NCBI RefSeq assembly: GCF_900066015.1
Contig: NZ_LN890656.1
Span: forward strand, 372,001 to 436,000
DNA: 64,000 nucleotides
DNA from: Candidatus Promineifilum breve
GTDB taxonomy: Bacteria; Chloroflexota; Anaerolineae; Promineifilales; Promineifilaceae
Direction: 5' to 3'
Shown: positions 8,444 through 17,079 of the stretch, one piece after another
Numbering within the stretch: position 1 is the first letter of the stretch
Layout of the letters: every line of letters starts with the position of its first letter
The notes under the pieces: model-generated
What the model was told of the DNA's origin: nothing
The model's input: the letters and a program-made list of their open reading frames with translations, nothing else
Database searches by the model: none
Position numbers and translations under genes: made by a program

Positions 8444-9131
8444 ACGCACTCAATCCCACCCCCACCCCCACCGCCAGCGCCACGCTGGAAATGAGTTCGG
8501 TCAGGTAGATAGTATCGCCCCCAGCCTGGATCACCCGGGGCCATTCGACGATGAGGCGCGGCAGCGTGACCAGTGGCACGAGCAGGGCCAGCCCGGATAG
8601 CACCAGCGAGGTAATGATCACCCGCTCGGTGATGCCCACGAACTTGTTTGGCCCAGCTGGGAAGTTGGGCGGCTGGCCCTTCACCAGGGCGTAGACGACG
8701 AATTTCAGCAGCACCCAGGCCGGCATGGTGATGAAGGCGTAGCCCAGCAGGGCCGTCAGCAGCGGCGTGGCCCGCGCGCTGTCCACGAGGCCGCCCCACA
8801 GGTTGCCCCAGGCCAGATAGCCGGTCAAGGTCAGGGCCAGGATGATGAAGAAGAAGTGGGCCAGTTGGTCGAGGATGAAGCGCAGCAGGGGGGAGAAGGT
8901 CGGGCGGATATAGAATTGCAGGGCGTCGATGGTGAAGTGACTGAGACTGATGATCAGGATGCCGCCCCACCAGTTGGGGTTAATGGGCAGGGCGAAGGCG
9001 GCGGTGACGGCGGCCAGGATGGCGCTGTGGACGATGACGCCGCGCAACTCGCGGCTCTTCCATTGGGCCAGGGCGTCCCATTGTAGCACGTAATCGCCCA
9101 TCAGATGGGCCAACAGCATGGCGATGACCAT
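8439..9131 (-). CDS. DUF3307 family integral membrane protein
   Basis: The 230-residue protein starts with a helix containing LLAHLMGDYVLQ, followed by W at residue 18, K at residue 25 and an HSAIL helix; this matches the DUF3307 pattern (hlxgDfxlQ...K....xxHxxxy). A second conserved SLSHFTIDALQFY segment follows. Six or so hydrophobic segments predict an inner-membrane protein. Function is unknown for the family. The stop codon overlaps the promoter of the downstream nuclease gene. The ATG at 9131 has no ribosome site; a 15-base palindrome, TGGTGAttgTCACCA, lies directly against it (9132-9146) and could be an operator or leader hairpin. The rest of the 9132-9254 gap is AT-rich without a clear feature. 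Confidence 0.8.
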   Translation of the reverse strand: MVIAMLLAHLMGDYVLQWDALAQWKSRELRGVIVHSAILAAVTAAFALPINPNWWGGILIISLSHFTIDALQFYIRPTFSPLLRFILDQLAHFFFIILALTLTGYLAWGNLWGGLVDSARATPLLTALLGYAFITMPAWVLLKFVVYALVKGQPPNFPAGPNKFVGITERVIITSLVLSGLALLVPLVTLPRLIVEWPRVIQAGGDTIYLTELISSVALAVGVGVGLSAL

Positions 9132-9254
9132 TGGTGATTGTCACCATAAACGCAAGCATAGGGAAATATACATACAGCGATCATAACAACAATCGCCACG
9201 GCGCGATGTATCGCGGGATACAGTTAGCCGGCTGTTGATTGACATTCTGACCAA

Positions 9255-12164
9255 TTACTCAGTTTGGTCGATGACCGCGCTTAGCTCCGTCAAGGTCTGC
9301 TGCAACGCCTCCAACTCGCGGCCATAGGTGGCCCAGTCGCCGTTGCGTTGTGCCTCTTCGGCCGCCGCCAGATGGGCGTTGGCCGCGGCCACGTACTCCT
9401 CGATGGTCTGCGGATTCAGGATCACTTCCGGCGTGGGTGCGGGCGTCGGTTCGGCCCCGTCATCAACCACTCCGTCATCGACGACCACGATCGGCGTGTC
9501 GGTGGAGCCGCGCGACAGGGCCACCAGCGACCCGCTCAGCGTTTCGGCCATGGCCACGGCGCTGTTGCTGGCGGTGACGATGCGCTTCAGCTCCGGCAGC
9601 GCGCTGGTGTCCGATTCCAGATAGACCGGCTCGATGTAGAGGAAGCTCTGATTGATGGGCAGCACCAGCAGATTGCCGCGAATGACGCTGGAGCCGCGCT
9701 GATCCCAGAGCGTGAACTGTTCGGAGATGGCCGGCTCCTGGTCGATGCGCCCCTCGATCTGGATCGGCCCAAATACCAATTCCTGCTTGGGCAGTTCGTA
9801 GACGATGAGCTGGCCGTAATGGGCCGGATCGTTGCGGGCGGCCAGCCAGGCGATCATGTTGTTCTTGGTGGCCGGGCTGAAGGGCAGGATGAGCAGGTAT
9901 TCCGGTTCGTTCGAGCCGGGCAGCGGCAGGGTGACGTAATACGGCTCAATCGGCCCCTCCTGCCCGTTGGCGACCTCGTTGGGGATTTGCCACAGGTCTT
10001 CCTTGTTGTAGAAGACGCGCACGTCGGTCATGTGGTAGGTGGTATAGAGATCGGCCTGCACATTGAGCAGCCCTTCAGGGTAGCGCACGTGGGCCATGAG
10101 GTCGGCGGGCATGTTCTCGAAGGGCTGGAAAACACCGGGGAAGGCGCGGGCATAGCTGCGGATGATCGGATCGTTGGGGTCGCTGACGTAGTAGCTGACC
10201 GTGCCGTTGTAGGCATCGACGGCAATCTTGACCGCGTTGCGCATGTAGTTGACGGTGCGGGTGGTCGTCACCGGCTGCGTGGGGTCATCGGTCGCGGCCC
10301 CCGTCGGTATGCGCACCGGCGTGGCGTAGGGGAAATCGTCGCTGACGGTGTAGGCGTCCTGCAACCAGATGAGCCGCCCCTCGTCGTTGACCACCATATA
10401 GGGGTCGGCGTCGAGCAGCAGGAAGGGCGTCAGGGCGCGGATGCGTTCCTGGATCTGGCGGCGGAACTGGGCGCGGGTGGTGGGGGTGATGTCGTCGTTG
10501 AGCAGGACGTTGGGGTCGCTCTGCCGCATGGCGAAGGCCAGCCGCTTGAGAAATGAATCGAGGACGACGCCGCCCGTACCGGAATAATTCGTGTAGACGT
10601 TCGTATTGCCGCTGGGATAGCTGAACTCCTGGCGATTGCTGCCCACGTAGACGGTATCGTTGGTCAGTTCGCCGTAATAGATCTCCGGGCGCGTCACTTC
10701 GATCGACACCCGGCTGCGCGGGGGGAAGTCCTGGATGAAAAAGCTGGGCTGGCCGTCGGCCGTCACTTCGTTGACCGGATTCATCACGATGCCGTAGCCG
10801 TGGGTAAACTCCAGATTGCGGTTGACCCACGACGGGGCGGGCAGCTTGCTCTTGTCCAGTTCGCGCGTGCCCAGCATCACCTGCCGCTGCTCGCCGTCGA
10901 TGACGTAGCGGTCAACGTCGACGTCGGTGAAGGAGTAATACGGCCGCAGCCCCTGTAACTGGATGTACGTCCGTTGCAGCGGTCGCCAATCCCACAGGCG
11001 AATGTTGCGCAGCACGTCCTCGTTGTCCAGCAAATCCTGCGGCTGAAGGTCCTGCACCTGGCCGAAGTCGCGGGCTTCGATGCGCTCCAGATCGTAGGCG
11101 CGGCGGGTGAGGGCGATGTTGTTCTCGATGTAGGGCGTCTCCAGCGTCAGTTCGTTCGGCTCGACGACGTAGCGCTGCATGACGCCGGGCAGCACGCCGC
11201 CGATGACCAGCACGGAGAACAGCCACAGTGCTCCGGTGATGAGCGGCAGGCGTGGCGCGGGGCGCAGGGCATTGTAGAACACGCCCAACGCGGTCAGGAG
11301 CATGAAGGCCATTTGCAGCCGCAAGGCCCATAGCCCGGCGCGCAGGTCGGTGTAGCCCGCCCCAAAGGCCACGCCGCGCGTGGAGTAGAGCAGGTCGAAC
11401 ATATCCAGCGCGTAGCCGGCGGCCCACAGCAGCAGCAGGACGCCGCCCAACACGGCCGCGTGCCGCCACAATAATTCCGAACGCAATGGCCGCCACGTGC
11501 CACGCTGCAACTCTTCGAGGTTGGGGATGGAGTAGATGGGCAGCAGACCCAGCAGGGCGATGAGCACCAGCGTGAACAGCCAGCCCTGGATGAAGCGGTA
11601 GACGGGCAGGTTGAAGACGTAGAAGGCCACATCGCGGCCGAAGATGGGCACTTCGATGCCGAACGGCTGGGCGTTGAGATAGAGCAGCAGCTCTTCCCAT
11701 TGGCCGGCGGCGGCCGAGGCCAGCAGGAAGCTGAGCACCACGGCCACGCCGCTGATGATCGGCCCCAGGCCGGGCGCGCTGCCGCCGGTGGCCTGCGCGG
11801 CGCGGACGGCGCGCAACCGGGCCGGCAGCCAGTTCCCCAGCAGGACGACTATCGCCAGGACGAAAGCCACGCCGAAGACGATCGCCCGCACCGTCAGCCG
11901 CTTGACGAACATATCGCGAAAGCCGAGATGGTCGAACCACAGAAAATCGGTGTAGAACGAGGCGATGCTGCCCAGACTGAAGATGAAGAGAAGGGCCAGA
12001 AAGACGAGGATGAGCATCCGGTTGAAGCGCGGCGAGCGGGCGGGTGGGGCGAAGGGGCGGCGCGGTGGCCGGTCGCCGCCGTCGTCTTCCTGCTCGGCCC
12101 GCCAGCCAGCCTCTTCCATCGCCCGCCGAAATACTTCCGGGATGTCAAAATCTTCTTGTTTCAT
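9255..12164 (-). CDS. UPF0182 family membrane protein
   Basis: The roughly 969-residue protein has an acidic N-terminal tail, then about seven hydrophobic segments in the first 320 residues, and a long outer domain with VVEPNEL, YIENNIALTRRAYDL and FPPRSRVSIEVTRPEIYYGE, which are signature stretches of UPF0182. The family is widespread in Actinobacteria, Chloroflexota and Cyanobacteria; its role is unknown, though an envelope function is likely. The C-terminus has a PTPAPTPE linker and a helical tail with QRNGDWATYGRELEALQQTL, as in relatives. The ATG at 12164 is preferred over one at 12188 because a GGAGAAGA ribosome site precedes it. Confidence 0.88.
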   Translation of the reverse strand: MKQEDFDIPEVFRRAMEEAGWRAEQEDDGGDRPPRRPFAPPARSPRFNRMLILVFLALLFIFSLGSIASFYTDFLWFDHLGFRDMFVKRLTVRAIVFGVAFVLAIVVLLGNWLPARLRAVRAAQATGGSAPGLGPIISGVAVVLSFLLASAAAGQWEELLLYLNAQPFGIEVPIFGRDVAFYVFNLPVYRFIQGWLFTLVLIALLGLLPIYSIPNLEELQRGTWRPLRSELLWRHAAVLGGVLLLLWAAGYALDMFDLLYSTRGVAFGAGYTDLRAGLWALRLQMAFMLLTALGVFYNALRPAPRLPLITGALWLFSVLVIGGVLPGVMQRYVVEPNELTLETPYIENNIALTRRAYDLERIEARDFGQVQDLQPQDLLDNEDVLRNIRLWDWRPLQRTYIQLQGLRPYYSFTDVDVDRYVIDGEQRQVMLGTRELDKSKLPAPSWVNRNLEFTHGYGIVMNPVNEVTADGQPSFFIQDFPPRSRVSIEVTRPEIYYGELTNDTVYVGSNRQEFSYPSGNTNVYTNYSGTGGVVLDSFLKRLAFAMRQSDPNVLLNDDITPTTRAQFRRQIQERIRALTPFLLLDADPYMVVNDEGRLIWLQDAYTVSDDFPYATPVRIPTGAATDDPTQPVTTTRTVNYMRNAVKIAVDAYNGTVSYYVSDPNDPIIRSYARAFPGVFQPFENMPADLMAHVRYPEGLLNVQADLYTTYHMTDVRVFYNKEDLWQIPNEVANGQEGPIEPYYVTLPLPGSNEPEYLLILPFSPATKNNMIAWLAARNDPAHYGQLIVYELPKQELVFGPIQIEGRIDQEPAISEQFTLWDQRGSSVIRGNLLVLPINQSFLYIEPVYLESDTSALPELKRIVTASNSAVAMAETLSGSLVALSRGSTDTPIVVVDDGVVDDGAEPTPAPTPEVILNPQTIEEYVAAANAHLAAAEEAQRNGDWATYGRELEALQQTLTELSAVIDQTE

Positions 12165-12211
12165 AGATCGTCTTCTCCGCCAACGCATGGCCGGATTGTA
12201 CCGTCAATCGG

Positions 12212-12217
12212 ATTATA
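12212..12217 (-). promoter_or_regulatory. -10 box TATAAT upstream of UPF0182 gene
   Basis: TATAAT on the reverse strand lies 47 bases before the preferred ATG. A second -10-like TACAAT is at 12195-12200. Neither has a convincing -35 element. Confidence 0.4.
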
Positions 12218-12261
12218 GCCCCCCTGCGATTACCGGCGATTAATGTGGGGTGGTTAGAGGA

Positions 12262-12371
12262 AGAGGGACACGGAGATCACAGAGGGCGGACACAGAGGTC
12301 ACAGAGGTTAAGAACTTCTTTTTCCTCCGTGTTCACTGTGTTCCGTCTCCGTGTTCTCTGTGTCCCTCTTT
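12262..12371. repeat. Inverted repeat of CACAGAGGNCACGGAG type
   Basis: GAGGGACACGGAGATCACAG on the left is mirrored by CTCCGTGTTCTCTGTGTCCC on the right around AAGAACTTCTTTTTCC. The same word family occurs at 37853-37978 and 57874-57972. The right part lies inside the 3' end of the transglutaminase gene. Confidence 0.8.
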
Positions 12372-14635
12372 GCTTCCTGACCGGGCTGGAAGCGGTGGCG
12401 CAGGGCCAACCGGCGTAAGGAGCCGCCCAAGTGCCCCCACAGGTCGCGCGCCTCGGCCGCGCCGGTCGCCCCCTCGGCTCGGCCATACTGGCGGCCGATG
12501 AATAGCGCCGTCAACCGTTCGATCGACGGCCGCAGGGTCGCGCCGTCCGGCCGGTCGAACAGCGGGTCGGCCAGGAGCGTGGCGGCGAACTCGGCCGGGG
12601 TCTGCGAGGGGCGCGGCCGGTGGCCCAGGTCGGCGGCGCGGCGCTGGAGCCGGGCGAAGGCCAATTGCGTCTCGTCCAGGCCGGGGCCGGGGCCGCCCAA
12701 GCGCTCGGCCAGCCGCCGCCCCCACAAGCGCCAACCGACCAGCGCTGCCGCCGCCAGCCCCAGTAGCAGCAACCACGGCGTCTGGCGCTGGGGCGCGCGG
12801 TCGGGGATGGCGACGGCCGCGCCGCCGAAAGGTTCGTAGGTGGCGGCGGGGCCGGCCGTGGCCGATGGGGCCGGGGCGCTGGGGGCGGCGGCGGCCGAGG
12901 CGGTCGGCTCGAACTCCACCCAGCCGTAGCCGGGGAAGTAGATTTCGGCCCAGGAGTGGGCGTCGATCTGGCGGATGATCTGCTCCCCCGCGCTGTTGGT
13001 CGGGCGTTGCAAAAAGCCCACGCCCAGCCGCGCCGGCAGCCCCACCGCGCGGGCCATGACCACCATCGCCGAGGCGTAGTAGTCGCAAAAACCCGTTTGC
13101 AGGTCGAACAAAAAGTAATCGACGATGTCGACGTCGGCCGGCGGCGGGCTCAGATCGAGCGAGTAGGGGTATTGACGCAGGAAGGCCTCGATGGCCCGCG
13201 CCTGGTCGTAGGCCGTCGGTTGCGGATCGGCTATCGTGTGGGCCAGTTGGTGAACGCGGGCGGGCAGGTCGCGCGGCAATTGGGTGTAGCGGGCGCGAAT
13301 CTCCGGCGGCGCGTCCTGGGGCCGGGTGGCGCGCAGGCCGTCGGCCGTGGCGGCGATGAGCGTCGTCTCGGCCGCATAGCGCCGGGGGGCATTGTTGCGG
13401 CCGCGCACGCCGACCAGATCGGCCGTGCCGCGCCACATGGCGACCACGTCGTGGCTGAACAGCAGCGGCCGGCCCAACGTGTAGCGCGTGGCCCGATGGT
13501 CGTAGAGCCAGTTGACCGTCTGATTTACGTGGATAATTGCCCCGGCTGGGGTTTCGTCCGACGGGGGGATGGGTTGCCCGGCGTCGATGTCGGCCTCGCG
13601 TTCCGGCGAGCGTTGCCAGCCGCGGCCGGTGTAGATGTCGAAGCTGACCGACCGCCAATGGAAGGGGGACAGATCGGCCGGTGGGTCGGCGCTGGTGGTG
13701 GCCGTCATCACCACCGTGGCCGCCAGCTCGGGGCCGCCGCCCAGCAGGAACGCCCGCGGCATACCGCCGCCGCCGCCCACGCCTTCGTCCTGGCGCGGCT
13801 GGGCCACCCCGGCAAAGGCGCGGGCCAGCGTTTGCTCGGCGGCGATGACCGCGTTCCGGCTCTGGAAGGCGGCGGCGATGGCCCGGAAATTGATGGCCGG
13901 GATGGCCGTTGCCAGCGACATGATGCCCAGACTGATGCCCGCGGCGTAGATGAGCACGTCGGCGCGCACTTCGGTCGAGTAATCCGTGCCCGCCGCGCTC
14001 CAGTCGATCTCGCGGTAGAGATAGCTTAGATACGTCCCGGCGGTGATCGCCAGCCCGAAGAAGAAGACGGCCCAATATAGCCCGGCGCGGCCGTAGAAAG
14101 TATTGGCGATCAGCGCCAGACCGGCCAGCGTCAGACCCAGGTAGGGGCGGCGCAGACGGTAGGCGCTCCAGGCCAGCAGCGCCCCCACCGCCCAACCGGC
14201 CAGGGCCAGGAACAGGGCGAAGACGACCGTCTCCGTGCTGCGCCCGCCACCGCGCACGGCGGCCAGCCAGCCGGCGGCGCGATCGACGAACAGGGCGGCG
14301 CGGATGCGCCAGAAGTCGGCCAGCGCCGGCAGCCCCTCGGCCACCACGCGCGGCGGCGGCGTCATTTCGGCGGCCAGCAGAACGCCTAGCGCCAGCCCGG
14401 TGGCGATCAGGATGACGGCCGCCAACCACGGCCGCGCCGTGCCGAAGGCCAATCCCGCGGCCAATAGAAAGCCCAGGAAGAAGGCCGGAATGACGATGGC
14501 GTCGTTGGCAACCCAGTTGACTTCGAGGACGGAGAAGGCCAGCGCCGCCAACGCGCCGAGCAGCAGCAGAAAGGGCAGCCAGCCGCGCGGCGGGCGGTAG
14601 CGGGCGATGAGGGCGGCGATGCGGGCTTCGTCCAT
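12308..14635 (-). CDS. Transglutaminase-like membrane protein (TgpA type)
   Basis: The 775-residue protein starts with several transmembrane helices (residues about 18-260). It then has a periplasmic transglutaminase-core domain: GFCDYYASAMVVMARAVG carries the catalytic cysteine, AHSWAEIYFPGYGW the histidine and FEPT the acidic residue. One more hydrophobic helix (WLLLLGLAAAALVGW) and a cytoplasmic DUF4129-like tail follow. It is encoded 5 bases after the DUF58 gene, the usual partner; the MoxR ATPase that commonly completes this trio is absent from the window. The frame remains open far upstream, but the ATG at 14635 begins the fold. The last roughly 20 residues (RDTENTETEHSEHGG) are translated intergenic repeat, so the natural stop seems to have been lost or displaced. 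Confidence 0.88.
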   Translation of the reverse strand: MDEARIAALIARYRPPRGWLPFLLLLGALAALAFSVLEVNWVANDAIVIPAFFLGFLLAAGLAFGTARPWLAAVILIATGLALGVLLAAEMTPPPRVVAEGLPALADFWRIRAALFVDRAAGWLAAVRGGGRSTETVVFALFLALAGWAVGALLAWSAYRLRRPYLGLTLAGLALIANTFYGRAGLYWAVFFFGLAITAGTYLSYLYREIDWSAAGTDYSTEVRADVLIYAAGISLGIMSLATAIPAINFRAIAAAFQSRNAVIAAEQTLARAFAGVAQPRQDEGVGGGGGMPRAFLLGGGPELAATVVMTATTSADPPADLSPFHWRSVSFDIYTGRGWQRSPEREADIDAGQPIPPSDETPAGAIIHVNQTVNWLYDHRATRYTLGRPLLFSHDVVAMWRGTADLVGVRGRNNAPRRYAAETTLIAATADGLRATRPQDAPPEIRARYTQLPRDLPARVHQLAHTIADPQPTAYDQARAIEAFLRQYPYSLDLSPPPADVDIVDYFLFDLQTGFCDYYASAMVVMARAVGLPARLGVGFLQRPTNSAGEQIIRQIDAHSWAEIYFPGYGWVEFEPTASAAAAPSAPAPSATAGPAATYEPFGGAAVAIPDRAPQRQTPWLLLLGLAAAALVGWRLWGRRLAERLGGPGPGLDETQLAFARLQRRAADLGHRPRPSQTPAEFAATLLADPLFDRPDGATLRPSIERLTALFIGRQYGRAEGATGAAEARDLWGHLGGSLRRLALRHRFQPGQEAKRDTENTETEHSEHGGKRSS

Positions 14636-14640
14636 GGCGC

Positions 14641-15984
14641 TCACCCGTCTTGCGGCCGGCGCACGGCCACGGCCTTGCCCGTGCCGGTTACTTTGAATTC
14701 CCAGAAGCCGTGGTGGGCGCTCTCGACCAGCGGCCGGCCCAGATCGCCGCGCCGAACCACGGCGCAGCGCCCGCCGAGCAGGTTGATCGTCCGCCGCAGC
14801 CCCTCGCTGTGGCCCGCGCCGCCGAACGATTCCCGATCCAGCAGCAGGACGTGGCATTCGATGCCGCGCCGGTCGAGACTGGTCAGTTCGGGCAGCCAGG
14901 CGGTATCGGCGCTGGGGGTGATGATGATGGCCGCCGCGCCGCGCCGCGCCGTGTCGCCGAATTCGCGCAGCGCCCGCGCCAGGTCGATCTCCCCGTCGGC
15001 TTGCAGCAGGGCCAGGGCGCGGAGGATGCGCCATTGCTGCCCCTCGCCCAGGCCAGGCGTGACGATTTGCGGCGCGCGGCCATAGGCGGCCAGGCCCACG
15101 CCGCGCGTTTCGCCCAGGGCGCGGGCGGCCAACGACGCCGCCAGCAAGACGGCGTACTCCTCGGTGCCCGCCGCGCCCTCGCCCAATTGGGTCGCGGCCT
15201 GGGCGTCGAGCAGCAGCCAGATGTCGCCGGCGGCGTCGCGCTCGAACTGGCGCACGTAGAGGGCATCGCGGCGGGCGCTGGTGGGCCAGTGGATCCAGCG
15301 GTAGGGGTCGTCGATGTGGTAGTCGCGCACGGTGGCGGCGTTGACGGTGGCCCGCCGCACGCGCTCGCGGCTGCGGGCGCGCCCCTCGGCCCGGCCGGGC
15401 GGCAGGGGGATGGCCGGCGCGGCGTGGATGGGGGGATGGATGATGATCTCCTCGGCCGCGTCGTAGCGGCGGGTGACCTGGAAAATGCCGAAGGGATCGC
15501 CGCTGATGATGGCCCACGGCCCGAGGTGGTATTGGCCGCGCCGGCTGCAAATAGAGCCTTGCCGCCAGCGCGCCCGGTCGCCCGTCCCCACCGCCCGCAC
15601 TGCCCCCACGCGATAGCCGGGCACGTTCGATTCATCCTGGATTTCGACCCACAGCGCGGGCAGCCCGGCGCGGTTGACGAGGGTGAACTCCTCTTCCAGC
15701 CGGTCGCCGACGGCTACCCAGCCGTATTGCAACCGCCGCTCCGCCTCCAGTCCGCGGGCCAGACTGCGCGCCCAGAGCAGCGCGACCAGCATCAGACCCA
15801 GCACGGCCACCAGCAACGTCGTCCAGATGCGGTCGGGCAGGAGCAGCGCCCCGGCCAGCAGCCCGGCCAGCCACAGGAAGGGCAGCCGCCGGCGCACGGT
15901 CAGGCGGGCCGGCGCGTTGCCCAGCAGGGCGCGGTTGGCGCGGTCGGCCCACTTGTCCCAAAGTCGTGGCGGCGCGGCGACCAT
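14641..15984 (-). CDS. DUF58 domain protein
   Basis: The 447-residue protein has two N-terminal hydrophobic helices (about residues 27-70). A beta-rich domain follows, with CSRRGQYHLGPWAIISGDPFG, the classic RG.y.lgp....DPfGl signature of DUF58 proteins. The core DUF58 segment RDYHIDDPYRWIHWPTSARR comes next, then a von Willebrand A-like domain with DIWLLLDAQAA. Such proteins sit at the membrane beside a transglutaminase and MoxR ATPase; the process they serve is unsettled. The ATG at 15984 is preferred because upstream codons derive from the CACGGAT repeat. A -10 element lies 6 bases upstream and there is no ribosome site. Confidence 0.85.
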   Translation of the reverse strand: MVAAPPRLWDKWADRANRALLGNAPARLTVRRRLPFLWLAGLLAGALLLPDRIWTTLLVAVLGLMLVALLWARSLARGLEAERRLQYGWVAVGDRLEEEFTLVNRAGLPALWVEIQDESNVPGYRVGAVRAVGTGDRARWRQGSICSRRGQYHLGPWAIISGDPFGIFQVTRRYDAAEEIIIHPPIHAAPAIPLPPGRAEGRARSRERVRRATVNAATVRDYHIDDPYRWIHWPTSARRDALYVRQFERDAAGDIWLLLDAQAATQLGEGAAGTEEYAVLLAASLAARALGETRGVGLAAYGRAPQIVTPGLGEGQQWRILRALALLQADGEIDLARALREFGDTARRGAAAIIITPSADTAWLPELTSLDRRGIECHVLLLDRESFGGAGHSEGLRRTINLLGGRCAVVRRGDLGRPLVESAHHGFWEFKVTGTGKAVAVRRPQDG

Positions 15985-15990
15985 GGGGGC

Positions 15991-16019
15991 ATTGTGCCAC
16001 AAGCGGCGCCGGGCGTCTA
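15991..16019 (-). promoter_or_regulatory. Promoter with extended -10 (TGgCACAAT) 6 bases before DUF58 ATG
   Basis: The reverse strand shows TAGACG (4 of 6 to the -35 consensus), a 17-base spacer and CACAAT preceded by TGG. The -10 ends 6 bases before the ATG, which predicts a leaderless message. Confidence 0.42.
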
Positions 16020-16036
16020 CATTGGTGGAAAACGGG

Positions 16037-16215
16037 AGAATTAAACACGGATGGGACACGGATGCCACGGATTTTACGGATTGAACTCAATCCATTGGCT
16101 TCTACTTGGTGATAACAGGAAGAATTAAACACGGATGGGACACGGATGCCACGGATTTTACGGATTGAACTCAATCCGTTTGATCCGTTTAATCCGTGTC
16201 CCATCCGTGTTTAAT
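16037..16215. repeat. CACGGAT repeat with a 57-base direct duplication and an inverted arm
   Basis: The stretch 16037-16093 recurs nearly exactly at 16121-16177 (AGAATTAAACACGGATGGGA and onward). The right end, ATCCGTGTCCCATCCGTGTT, is the inverse of the repeat's left end, so the second copy closes into a hairpin. The family also occurs at 25601-25694 and 31629-31765. Confidence 0.85.
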
Positions 16216-16219
16216 TCTT

Positions 16220-16891
16220 CTACAACCCGGAAAACCAATCGCGCAAATCGCGCATCCCCTCGGCCGTCAGCTTGTGGCCGGTGGCGTATTCGCGGTAGGT
16301 CAGGTCGGCGCCGCTGTGACGCAGCAGGGCGGCGGCCCGTTGCGACTGCTCATAGGGCACGGTCTTGTCCTCCGTGCCGACGGCCCAGAAGGCGGGGCGG
16401 CCCGACAGGCGACCGGCGATCTCCTCTTCCGTCGCGGCGGGCGCGAAGCCGACCAGCCCGGCCACGCCCCGTGCCAATGCCGGCTCGCGCCAGGCGGCGG
16501 CCAGCGACACGGCCGCGCCCTGACTGAAGCCCAACAGGTAGAGCCGGTCGGGGTCGGCGTTATAGAGGCGGGGCAGGGCGTGGATGAAGCGGGCCAGCGC
16601 GGCCACGGCGGAGTCGAACCCGGCCAGGTCGGGCCAGCCGTCGTTGGGTTGGATCTGCCAGGAGAACAGATCGCCATCGGCCAGCGGCGCGCGCGGGGCG
16701 ACGACCAGCCACGGCCGGGGAATGGCCCGGCGAAAGACCCACATCACGTCCTCGTCGCCGCGACGGCCGTGGACCATCACCACCGTGGGATACGGCCCGG
16801 CCCCGTCCGGCGTTTGGACGCGATAGGCCAACCCGGCCTCGTAAAACTCAGGGCCATCCTGGACTAATTTGGGGGGATTTGACTCGACCAT
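16220..16891 (-). CDS. Phospholipase/carboxylesterase family alpha/beta hydrolase
   Basis: The 223-residue protein has an alpha/beta-hydrolase core: VMVHGRRGDE forms the oxyanion region, S123 in GFSQGA is the nucleophile, D175 in GTEDKTVP the acid and H206 in TGHKL the base. Size and motifs match the small carboxylesterase/lysophospholipase group (YpfH-like), cytosolic enzymes that cleave short acyl esters; the substrate is not predictable. The ATG at 16891 has no strong ribosome site. Upstream on the same strand are a TTGACA/TATACT promoter and a strong intrinsic terminator before the start codon, so expression is either attenuated or driven by read-through. Confidence 0.83.
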   Translation of the reverse strand: MVESNPPKLVQDGPEFYEAGLAYRVQTPDGAGPYPTVVMVHGRRGDEDVMWVFRRAIPRPWLVVAPRAPLADGDLFSWQIQPNDGWPDLAGFDSAVAALARFIHALPRLYNADPDRLYLLGFSQGAAVSLAAAWREPALARGVAGLVGFAPAATEEEIAGRLSGRPAFWAVGTEDKTVPYEQSQRAAALLRHSGADLTYREYATGHKLTAEGMRDLRDWFSGL

Positions 16892-16904
16892 ACGGTGTGT
16901 AGGT

Positions 16905-16964
16905 AAAAAAAATGAGGTGGCAGTAAGACGGGCGTCCTACTGCTCACCTCTGGGGGGGGAGCCA
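16905..16964 (-). ncRNA. Candidate ~60-nt small RNA or attenuator leader
   Basis: From a predicted start near 16964 the reverse strand runs through a C7 tract. It then forms a hairpin of about 16 base pairs (GAGGTG, bulged A, GCAGTA, GGAC / GTCT, TACTGC, CACCTC) with a GCCC loop, and ends in ATTTTTTTT. This is a textbook intrinsic terminator. The promoter-to-terminator distance of about 60 bases fits a small RNA whose UCCCCCCCA segment could pair with G-rich ribosome sites. Alternatively it is an attenuated leader of the esterase gene, which starts 14 bases after the T run. The two readings cannot be separated from sequence alone. Confidence 0.5.
16906..16950 (-). terminator. Intrinsic terminator (16-bp stem, T8)
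   Basis: The stem arms are 16950-16934 and 16929-16914 (reverse strand). They are followed immediately by A and eight T residues. On the forward strand the hairpin is followed by G-rich DNA, so termination is predicted in one direction only. Confidence 0.75.
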
Positions 16965-16970
16965 ATTACT

Positions 16971-16998
16971 AGTATACTCAGATCAATCCATTTGTCAA
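16971..16998 (-). promoter_or_regulatory. Sigma-70 promoter TTGACA-16-TATACT
   Basis: The reverse strand has TTGACA (16998-16993), a 16-base spacer and TATACT (16976-16971). It is one of the best consensus promoters in the window and reads toward the candidate small RNA and esterase. Confidence 0.65.
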
Positions 16999-17043
16999 TA
17001 AGGAAGATAATAATCATAAAAATCCAGTAAATTGTCGTAGGGA

Positions 17044-17072
17044 TTGACCCGACAAAAGACCTATATTAGGAT
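17044..17072 (+). promoter_or_regulatory. Promoter TTGACC-17-TAGGAT ending 7 bases before the GlcD/F ATG
   Basis: TTGACC (17044-17049), 17 bases, TAGGAT (17067-17072), then 7 bases to the ATG at 17080. A leaderless transcript is predicted. The TTG at 17044 could be read as an in-frame start, but as part of the -35 it is a poor choice. Confidence 0.4.
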
Positions 17073-17079
17073 TCATTCC

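Noticed and set aside
8431-8970. N-terminal extension of the nuclease frame
   Set aside because: It overlaps the DUF3307 gene in another frame and adds a low-complexity stretch before the normal start of the fold.
14636-15550. N-terminal extension of the transglutaminase frame
   Set aside because: The added 305 codons are a shadow of the DUF58 gene; the family starts with the membrane helices after the ATG at 14635.
14650-16044. Long forward frame opposite the DUF58 gene
   Set aside because: Its translation is Gly/Ala/Arg/Gln-rich without motifs, and the opposite strand encodes a clear DUF58 protein; GC-rich DNA leaves such frames open.
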